64,000 nucleotides of DNA from an archaeon (GTDB lineage Archaea; Methanobacteriota_B; Thermococci; Methanofastidiosales; NM3), in NCBI GenBank assembly GCA_004212155.1, contig RXIG01000008.1:31827-95826 (forward strand), given 5' to 3'. The translations under genes and the position numbers were made by a program. The notes under the pieces were generated by a model, which did not search any database, had not been told where the DNA came from, and was given only the letters and a program-made list of their open reading frames with translations. Positions 57,338 to 64,000 of this stretch are shown here, piece by piece (position 1 is the stretch's first letter; each line of letters begins with the position of its first letter).

Positions 57338-57895
57338 ATGGAGCTCAGTGAACAGGTCTTGGATCGTATACGTTCGGTCCCTGGCGTATTGCATGCCCAG
57401 GAACTGGATGAGAGGCAACGCATTATGGTAAAGAAGCTTGAGAAGCAGGCGGAAAACACCGGCGCAGCTGGTGGACTCATGGAGTTTGTCAACGAGGGCG
57501 TATGGGAAGCGCTCGCCCGGGAGCATGTGATCCTCATCGTCGCAGACAACGAGCAGGGATTTCGCGACCCACCCGAACCGTGGACGCTCATGGTCGATGA
57601 GAAGAAAAACGTCATCGGCGAGTGGCTGCATCCCGAGAGGATCGAGGGATTCAAGGAAAAAAAGAACGTGCAGTTCATCAGCAGCGACTTCGTCCTCTAC
57701 ACAGACAGGAAACGCACGGGAAAATGCTATTTCCTGCTGCCAGGCATATCATTTCCCGAGATCGAGGACGTGGTCGGCGTAGACAACGTGGTGAGCGGCA
57801 GCGTTTCGCCGCCCGCGGACGCCTACCTGAAAAAGGAAGTAAATATGACCGAGAACTACTGGACGATACTGGTGGGATACGATGAATCAGATTGA
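57338..57895 (+). CDS. Conserved-looking hypothetical protein in the KsgA operon
   Basis: MELSEQVLDRIRSVPGVLHAQELDERQRIMVKKLEKQAENTG...; coding composition, directly abuts ksgA and overlaps the next gene. Confidence 0.7.
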   Translation: MELSEQVLDRIRSVPGVLHAQELDERQRIMVKKLEKQAENTGAAGGLMEFVNEGVWEALAREHVILIVADNEQGFRDPPEPWTLMVDEKKNVIGEWLHPERIEGFKEKKNVQFISSDFVLYTDRKRTGKCYFLLPGISFPEIEDVVGVDNVVSGSVSPPADAYLKKEVNMTENYWTILVGYDESD

Positions 57896-58154
57896 TGTTG
57901 GGTCGTATGCGCGCTACGTCAACACCGGCACCATAGGCAGGGTCGTTGATGTGCGTGAGGAGGACGGCATGACGTTTGCCAAGCTTGATGCAACCGAGCT
58001 CTATTACGACATCACGTACCTCGAGGCGGCAGAGAAGCCGGCCGAGGAGGCAAAACGCACGGGACATGACCTGGCATTCGAACAGAAGACGCACGATGAG
58101 CTCAGGGACGCGCTCGGCTCGGGCGACATGAGCGAGAACGTTGGCGGCGGATGA
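57882..58154 (+). CDS. DUF2098-like protein
   Basis: VGSYARYVNTGTIGRVVDVREEDGMTFAKLDATELYYDITYLEAAE. Confidence 0.75.
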   Translation: MNQIDVGSYARYVNTGTIGRVVDVREEDGMTFAKLDATELYYDITYLEAAEKPAEEAKRTGHDLAFEQKTHDELRDALGSGDMSENVGGG

Positions 58155-58727
58155 TCACAACACGTCATATGCTGCCATCGCCGCAAGCTCGGCCTGCCTG
58201 CGCGTCGAACCGCTCCCTATGATGAGCACGTCTCCGTCGTTGAGCCTGAACGTTTCGCACAGAGTCGAAACGTCCTCCGGATAGTCCGCCTCGATGTCCA
58301 TGAAACCCGGCGGCATTGTCAGCGTGCCGTTCCTGTAGACGAGGACGGTCGCCCCGTCGCCGCCGATCTTTATGGCTTCATCCCTCTGTGATATGCCATT
58401 GCTGACAGAGGCGCTCTTCTGGCGCGCAACGATGCAAAAATCATACGGTCCGAGGCTCAATCGTCCGGCGTCAACATGCGAGGCCATGCGAAAATACGGT
58501 TGTGCGTCGAGATATTCCTTGCCGCGTTGCGTGATGACCTGGCCATGCTGGGTCGATTCGATGAATCCGTCGCGAAGCAGTTTCTTCAGGATCGTCCGAA
58601 CGGAACACTCGGTAAGCTCCATCTTCTTCCTGAGCAGGTGCCTGCCGATAGGCCCCTTCGTATCGATAATGCGCAACGCTCGAAAAACATCATATGCATG
58701 GTAGTTGGGTTGGGGACCCACGCTCAT
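58155..58727 (-). CDS. DUF4443-like protein with N-terminal winged helix
   Basis: YDVFRALRIIDTKGPIGRHLLRKKMELTECSVRTILKKLLRDGFIESTQHGQVITQRGKEYL. Confidence 0.7.
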   Translation of the reverse strand: MSVGPQPNYHAYDVFRALRIIDTKGPIGRHLLRKKMELTECSVRTILKKLLRDGFIESTQHGQVITQRGKEYLDAQPYFRMASHVDAGRLSLGPYDFCIVARQKSASVSNGISQRDEAIKIGGDGATVLVYRNGTLTMPPGFMDIEADYPEDVSTLCETFRLNDGDVLIIGSGSTRRQAELAAMAAYDVL

Positions 58728-58783
58728 GCCAGCATTACGCAGCGAATTGATAAATACTTTTTGCTGTTTAATTCGCGGCTCAT

Positions 58784-59812
58784 TCAGCCAAAGAGCATAT
58801 TGCCAATGCGCTTTGCCACTGCATACGTGGCGTCCTTCTTGCCATGGTGCTTGAATCCGGCCTTCCACACGTCGATCTCGCTGATGTCGGCACTGACGAT
58901 CTCTTTTTTCGACTCGCGTATGCGTTGCATGTGCGCCTCGATCTCTGCTGTTGACAAGCCCTTGTAATCGATGAATCGGGCACCGTAAATCGCATTGCGT
59001 GAACCAACGTCGATGTCCACCGAGACGTGTATTCGCGAGCAGTCAAGCGAGGACGGGTCAAAGAGTCGTTTGTTCGCACGAAGCCGTTCCTTGGGGAGGA
59101 TGGTGACTCCCATGCCCTCATAATGATGATAAAATGACAAAAAGCGCTGGATGCGCTCATCGCGTATCTGTTCGGTCTTCTTGGACGGGTAGTCGGAGAC
59201 GCCCACGATCATGACGTTCTCGGGCGCTATGTGACCGTCGTCGATGAGCCGGTAGAGGAACGAATCGGCATTGAAGCTCTCCGGGCGATTCACGACGAAG
59301 GGATCGTCGGGGTCGAAATGGCTCTGGGGATTCGTGTCGATGTCGTACTGTATGAGCCCGCAGCGGTAGCTCGGCAGGATGCCGTCGAAGTGGCTGTCGA
59401 ACATGACGACGCCCACATCATCCTTTCCATGCAACTCGCAGGCGTGCATGATCGGTGCCGCGGCAACCGAGTGGTCGACCGCGATCATCAGCGAACGGTT
59501 GTCGCCGACGAGCTCCCCCATGCCGGCCTTGATCGCCTGTGTGTACTCCCAGCACCCATCGCTGTCGATGAAAGCGACATAGTTCTCGACGGTGCTCATG
59601 AAAAGCTCCTCCTCACTTGGGAGGGGCGTGAGCCACGACTCAACGGGGACATTGCCAAGCAGCTGGTGCTTGAACGAAAACGAACGGGAAAGTGCCGTGT
59701 ACGGGTCGGGATGAGGAAGTGAAGCCCGTGCGCGCTGGTCATGCTTGAGGCGCACCACCGACTCGCGTTCGTCCGGGTCGAGGGGAACGCCGTATACAAG
59801 AACATCGTTCAT
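58784..59812 (-). CDS. Divergent ureohydrolase (arginase/agmatinase-superfamily) protein
   Basis: GELVGDNRSLMIAVDHSVAAAPI; VGVVMFDSHFDG; RIHVSVDIDVGSRNAIYGARFIDYKGLS; altered versions of the manganese-site motifs. Confidence 0.7.
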   Translation of the reverse strand: MNDVLVYGVPLDPDERESVVRLKHDQRARASLPHPDPYTALSRSFSFKHQLLGNVPVESWLTPLPSEEELFMSTVENYVAFIDSDGCWEYTQAIKAGMGELVGDNRSLMIAVDHSVAAAPIMHACELHGKDDVGVVMFDSHFDGILPSYRCGLIQYDIDTNPQSHFDPDDPFVVNRPESFNADSFLYRLIDDGHIAPENVMIVGVSDYPSKKTEQIRDERIQRFLSFYHHYEGMGVTILPKERLRANKRLFDPSSLDCSRIHVSVDIDVGSRNAIYGARFIDYKGLSTAEIEAHMQRIRESKKEIVSADISEIDVWKAGFKHHGKKDATYAVAKRIGNMLFG

Positions 59813-60029
59813 AGTATCCACGAACCGCAACAGTATAAAAAGATTACGCAAATGAATAATATACGCCATAAAAAGAACGATATGTTCTTAAATACTAGAT
59901 TAACATAACAAATAATAAAAAAATATACCCTATAAAAAAATATGAGATTCCAAATATGATAATTGTTGCTGTACCGTATTCTCCAATAACTTTAAATATT
60001 TATCTAATATTCAATATAATGGTGACACC

Positions 60030-60488
60030 ATGGACGATTTGGATAAACAAATCCTTAACATCCTTCAGGACAACGACAAGACCCCGTACTACGAGATAGG
60101 AAAGCGTCTTGGTGTAGGTTCGACAACGGTTCATTCCCGCGTGAAGAAACTGGTGGAGAACGGGACCATTAAACGGTTCGCCGCCATCGTGGACCCAAAG
60201 CTTGTAGGATATACCGCATGCAAGATGGTCGGCCTCACGGTCCAACCGGATAAGATTGAGGAAGTTGCAGAAAAGATTTCAAAGTTTGACGAGGTCACAA
60301 TGATCGGCACAACGGGTGGCGACCACGACATCGTCATGGAGGTCATAGGGCCGGACGAACGGGCGATTGGACGATTCATAAACGAAAAGATAAAGACGGT
60401 CGAAGGTGTGAAGTCAGGCATCGGCATGATCCATGTCTCGACCTTCACTGAGATCTACAAGCACAATCACAAGATCGTCTTTTACTAA
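60030..60488 (+). CDS. Lrp/AsnC-family transcriptional regulator
   Basis: LDKQILNILQDNDKTPYYEIGKRLGVGSTTVHSRVKKLVENGTIKRFAAIVDPKLVGYTACKMVGLTV. Confidence 0.95.
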   Translation: MDDLDKQILNILQDNDKTPYYEIGKRLGVGSTTVHSRVKKLVENGTIKRFAAIVDPKLVGYTACKMVGLTVQPDKIEEVAEKISKFDEVTMIGTTGGDHDIVMEVIGPDERAIGRFINEKIKTVEGVKSGIGMIHVSTFTEIYKHNHKIVFY

Positions 60489-61063
60489 TCCTTTCGGACC
60501 GCTTTCACGGCCGCTACGATCCTTTTTCCCAGATTGCGGGCATTTTCTCGCGTGCCCTCGTCATTTTTTGCATCATCCTTCTTCTGGGCATAGACCATGA
60601 GGCCAAGGCCGGGAACGCCCCCAAGGCCGACGACCATCATCTTGTTGGTAAGCATGAATCCGTCAAGCGAGGCGAGCGTGTTGAAGTGGCCCCACTTCCA
60701 TGCAACGGCCACGGATGCGCCAACCTTGTTCTCAAGAGACTTTCCCTGCCGCCATATGACGCGTTCGCGGTCGATGAGCGCCTTGACCTGAGAGGGCACG
60801 TTGCCAAAGTAGACGGGGGCTCCCATGACGATGCCATCGGCAGCAAGCATTTTGTCGTATATGCCCTGTACGTCGTCGTCATGCTTGCAGCGTTTGTTCT
60901 CGGCGCAAAACTCACATGCCTCGCATGGATAGATCGTCTTTCCTGCGATGCTGATAAGCTCGATATCCGCCCCTTCCGCCTCAGCGGAACGAAGCACCTC
61001 TTCGAGGACGAAGTCGGTATTTCCGCCCCTGCGGGGACTACCTGATATGCCTAGTATCTTCAT
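60485..61063 (-). CDS. NADPH-dependent FMN reductase / flavodoxin-like iron-sulfur flavoprotein family
   Basis: MKILGISGSPRRGGNTDFVLEEVLRSAE...CEACEFCAENKRCKHDDDVQGIYDKMLAADGIVMGAPVYFGNVPSQVKALIDR. Confidence 0.93.
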   Translation of the reverse strand: MKILGISGSPRRGGNTDFVLEEVLRSAEAEGADIELISIAGKTIYPCEACEFCAENKRCKHDDDVQGIYDKMLAADGIVMGAPVYFGNVPSQVKALIDRERVIWRQGKSLENKVGASVAVAWKWGHFNTLASLDGFMLTNKMMVVGLGGVPGLGLMVYAQKKDDAKNDEGTRENARNLGKRIVAAVKAVRKD

Positions 61064-61595
61064 TTGATCACCATGATAGCTTCCTGACGAGGCTATAAAT
61101 ACGTTTTTGTGAAAAATACGACGAAGAATCACAATGAGGCGGTATCGTGCTTTAGCGTTGCCCATATGCCGTGATTAGAGCCATGCAAGGGCACCAAAGT
61201 AACATGAAGCGCGCCTGTTTTTGTGACGATCTCAATCAAGATGCATCCCAAAGACAGAGGCATGACATGCGCTATCGCAGGCAGCATGGTACGGAGGATT
61301 CATTCTTGGGGGAACATTCTAAATTTCATATGGAGCCACATTGGAAGAGACTGGTCGCCGTTCAGTGTTATCTGCAAAGGCATCCTCTCTCTGTTGAAGT
61401 GACAACACCCTGAAAATCACGGCCGCAATGTCTTCGGGAAACAATGTTCTGTTGAGAGCAAATATTATACACATAAGAACTATTTATGTCTTATTGTATT
61501 ATATAAATTATTAATATGTCTTATTAGACATTATAATAACTCTTTAAGGAATACATTTATATATCGTTTCATGCTAGAAAAGCTAGGTGTAACTT

Positions 61596-62807
61596 ATGGA
61601 CAAGATAAAAGCATGTCTTGCATTGATACTGGCACTAAGCATCGTAACGGCCGGATGCATAGGTGGTGGGGACGAGACAGAGACCCCGGGACCAACCCCT
61701 GTACAGATCGTCTATATGTCCGGAGTTGGCACGATGCCATCTGCCCTTTCAAATGGGGAGGTCAATGCGTATATCGCTTGGCAGCCCATGGTGGCCGTGG
61801 CCGACGTGGGAAACATCGGGAAGGTCATCACCTATTCTCAGGACCTTCCGCCCGAGGGCGAATGGGAAAATCATCCATGTTGTGCTCTTGTGACGACCAA
61901 CTCGTTTGCCGAGCAAAGGCCCCGCATGGCGCAATACCTCACCATGCTCATGATAAACGCGACCAACTACATCAATGAATACCCAACGGAGACGGCACAC
62001 ATCTGTGCTGACTGGTTATTCGGTGGCGAGGAACTGACATATGGCCCCGTGACCGTGGACTCGTATGAGGTGGAGGAAGCATCGATCCCCACCATCAAGT
62101 TCATCACCGAGCCGACGGAGAAATGGAAGGATGATGTGGTGAAGTTCGTCCATGCTGAGGAGGAGATAGGCCTCGTGAACGATGTACTCGTGGGCAAGAC
62201 AGATGAGGAGATAAAGGACCACATCTTCAATCAAGATATATACGCTGCGGCGATCGCCTCGCTCGACTCTGGAGACTATATGTCAGATGAAGCACCCGCT
62301 AATGTTCCCACCATCGACTTCGGATACCTGCCATCCGACCACGACGCAGCACTCTTTGTTGCTGCAGAGAACTGGGAATACTTCAGGGACAACTACGGCA
62401 TCTACCTCTCTCCGGTGAACGCGGGCCCTAATGGAACGTACAACCTCGTCATCGACGGCACGACCATGGCACGCATAAATCTCATCGAGTTCTCCGCAGG
62501 TTCTGCGGCGATGACGGCGGCCAGCCAGGGAAACATCGATTACAGCATCATCGGTGTCCCGCCGGCAATACTCTTCATCGACCAGGGTGCGCCGGTACAG
62601 ATCGTATCCCCACTCCAAACGGAAGGGTCCGGTGTCGTCGTCTCAAACGACGCATCCTATGACGACTGGGATGGATTCGTCGAGTGGATAAAGGAGCAGC
62701 AGGCAGACGGCAAGACGGTCAAGATCGGCGACCCGATGCTGGGCTCGATCCAAGACGTCATGCTCAAGCGAGCGCTCAAGGAAGAAGGTATACCTTACGT
62801 GGAGTGA
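61596..62807 (+). CDS. Lipoprotein substrate-binding protein (SsuA/NMT1-like), apparently circularly permuted
   Basis: Lipobox LALILALSIVTAGC; first half VQIVYMSGVGTMPSALSNGEVNAYIAWQPMV...HPCCALVTTNSFAEQRP...; second half from 62313 IDFGYLPSDHDAALFVAAENWEYF...IIGVPPAILFIDQGAPVQIVSPLQTEGSGVVV...GSIQDVMLKRALKEEGI. Confidence 0.85.
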   Translation: MDKIKACLALILALSIVTAGCIGGGDETETPGPTPVQIVYMSGVGTMPSALSNGEVNAYIAWQPMVAVADVGNIGKVITYSQDLPPEGEWENHPCCALVTTNSFAEQRPRMAQYLTMLMINATNYINEYPTETAHICADWLFGGEELTYGPVTVDSYEVEEASIPTIKFITEPTEKWKDDVVKFVHAEEEIGLVNDVLVGKTDEEIKDHIFNQDIYAAAIASLDSGDYMSDEAPANVPTIDFGYLPSDHDAALFVAAENWEYFRDNYGIYLSPVNAGPNGTYNLVIDGTTMARINLIEFSAGSAAMTAASQGNIDYSIIGVPPAILFIDQGAPVQIVSPLQTEGSGVVVSNDASYDDWDGFVEWIKEQQADGKTVKIGDPMLGSIQDVMLKRALKEEGIPYVE

Positions 62808-62829
62808 TCTCCACGATCTCTTTCCTTTC

Positions 62830-63351
62830 TCATTCCGAAAGCTTTTGAGCAGCCCGTGTGATGGCGTCTTCGAGAGCGAACTTCGGCATCATCGTGACAA
62901 CGGGAATCCTCACGAGCTTGTCGATGGTGGGTGATACGATGGGCGCGCAGACGATCGCATGGGCACCTCCTCGCTCTGCATTGACGGCAGCGAGGATGGC
63001 ATCCTCCATCGTGACTGCGGAAAACTCCCTGACGACGTATTCCTTTCCATCGACCTCTATGGACTTTCGAGGTATGGTCGAGAGGACCGTGCGCGCGGCG
63101 ATGACGGCGATGAACGGTTTGTCTGTGACGCCTTCGAGCCGCTTGAGCGCCTGCAGGATATCGCGCACCGCCCTGAGCGTGGGTTCCCTGTTCCCATCGA
63201 CGATCTTGTAGAGCGTGCTCTTGGGGATGCCGGAATAATCGGCAAAGCTTGATATCGACATATGCTGTTCACTATATATCGTGTGTTTGAGGGCATCGAT
63301 GAATCGCTCGTGCGAGATGGAGATTGCAGAAAGTACGTCCGAATATGTCAT
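62830..63351 (-). CDS. XRE-type HTH regulator with C-terminal ligand-binding-like domain
   Basis: HMSISSFADYSGIPKSTLYKIVDGNREPTLRAVRDILQALKRLEG; C-terminal AILAAVNAERGGAHAIVCAPIVSPTIDKLVRIPVVTM. Confidence 0.85.
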   Translation of the reverse strand: MTYSDVLSAISISHERFIDALKHTIYSEQHMSISSFADYSGIPKSTLYKIVDGNREPTLRAVRDILQALKRLEGVTDKPFIAVIAARTVLSTIPRKSIEVDGKEYVVREFSAVTMEDAILAAVNAERGGAHAIVCAPIVSPTIDKLVRIPVVTMMPKFALEDAITRAAQKLSE

Positions 63352-63551
63352 AAATATTACCTAATACGCCTTCTAGTGTATAATATTTATACTTTTGTAT
63401 AAATAATTTGGCGTCATCCAAAAAAAAGAAGAAAAATTTATAAATTAGCCTACCAGCTTATGCTGTAAGTCTCTGAGGACACGCCTACCCATCAATTGGT
63501 AGAAGAGGACGATGGCAATGAACTTCGTCTTTACCATCAGAGGTGCACATC

Positions 63552-64000
63552 GTGAAGAAAAGAATCATCAAGGTATTACTTCCCATCGCCATCATCATAG
63601 GATGGGAGCTCATCTCCTTAACGATAGACAATCAATGGAAACTCCCGTTGCTCGAGAGCATCGTCTCGATCCTTGCAGACCCCACGAAACGGCTTCTGGG
63701 AACGGGATCGCTCATTGAGAACACCTACTTCTCCCTCAAACGGGTGTTTCTAGGATTCGCCCTCGCATCGGGCATCGGCATACCCCTGGGCATAGGCATG
63801 GGGTGGTGGACCAGGATAGGCGACGTCTTCGACTATACCATCGAGGTGCTCAGACCCATTCCCCCCCTGGCATGGATACCACTCATACTGGCCTGGTTCG
63901 GGCTGGGGCTGCGCTCTTCCATCATCATCATATTCATAGGTGCGTTCTTCCCCATCCTCGTCAATACGATAGAGGGCGTCAAGAACGTGAACAGCGGACT
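63552..64000 (+). CDS. ABC transporter permease (SsuC/TauC family), truncated at right edge
   Basis: Manual translation from GTG: MKKRIIKVLLPIAIIIGWELIS...YFSLKRVFLGFALASGIGIPLGIGMGWWTRIGDVFDYTIEVLRPIPPLAWIPLILAWFGLGLRSSIIIIFIGAFFPILVNTIEGVKNVNSG. Confidence 0.92.
   Translation, partial: MKKRIIKVLLPIAIIIGWELISLTIDNQWKLPLLESIVSILADPTKRLLGTGSLIENTYFSLKRVFLGFALASGIGIPLGIGMGWWTRIGDVFDYTIEVLRPIPPLAWIPLILAWFGLGLRSSIIIIFIGAFFPILVNTIEGVKNVNSG

Noticed and set aside
61171-61413. 80-aa plus ORF upstream of the permuted binding protein
   Set aside because: No recognisable motif, unusual His/Arg/Gln-rich composition and no clear ribosome site; likely spurious.
1-64000. CRISPR arrays, IS elements, rRNA
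   Set aside because: No regularly spaced direct repeats, transposase signatures or rRNA sequence were seen on reading the window.

Overview
This 64 kb window is a gene-dense archaeal chromosome segment. The archaeal markers are aEF-1beta, FEN-1, RpoK, the Pus10/L21e/Rpb4/DUF655/KsgA block, isopentenyl phosphate kinase and IorAB. Coding DNA is moderately GC-rich and the spacers are AT-rich. I support about 70 features, including several that the ORF track misses because they are short or run off an edge: RpoK, an HVO_2753-type zinc finger, a YHS protein, a desulforedoxin, a 23-aa Lys-rich peptide, the left-edge AAA+ ATPase and the right-edge ABC permease. I saw no CRISPR array, rRNA or IS element. 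The observations most worth a second look are: (1) a heliorhodopsin gene (38074-38868, -) with the TM7 retinal-lysine motif, downstream of an anaerobic oxidative-stress / sulfur / metal island (26.4-36.3 kb); (2) an SsuA/NMT1-type substrate-binding protein (61596-62807) whose C-terminal half appears to precede its N-terminal half, i.e. an apparent natural circular permutation; (3) a FAS1 (fasciclin) domain fused to a metal/B12-type binding lipoprotein (23995-25290); (4) an N-terminally membrane-anchored or exported acetolactate decarboxylase; (5) a translationally coupled PEP-synthase/rifampicin-phosphotransferase-like enzyme with a DUF7064-like protein; (6) a 2131-aa repeat surface protein with an adjacent membrane-anchored partner; (7) a membrane-tethered CWB2-like sensor with a cytoplasmic winged helix; (8) a low-GC mosaic patch inside pus10. 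All family calls come from reading motifs; no database search was run.
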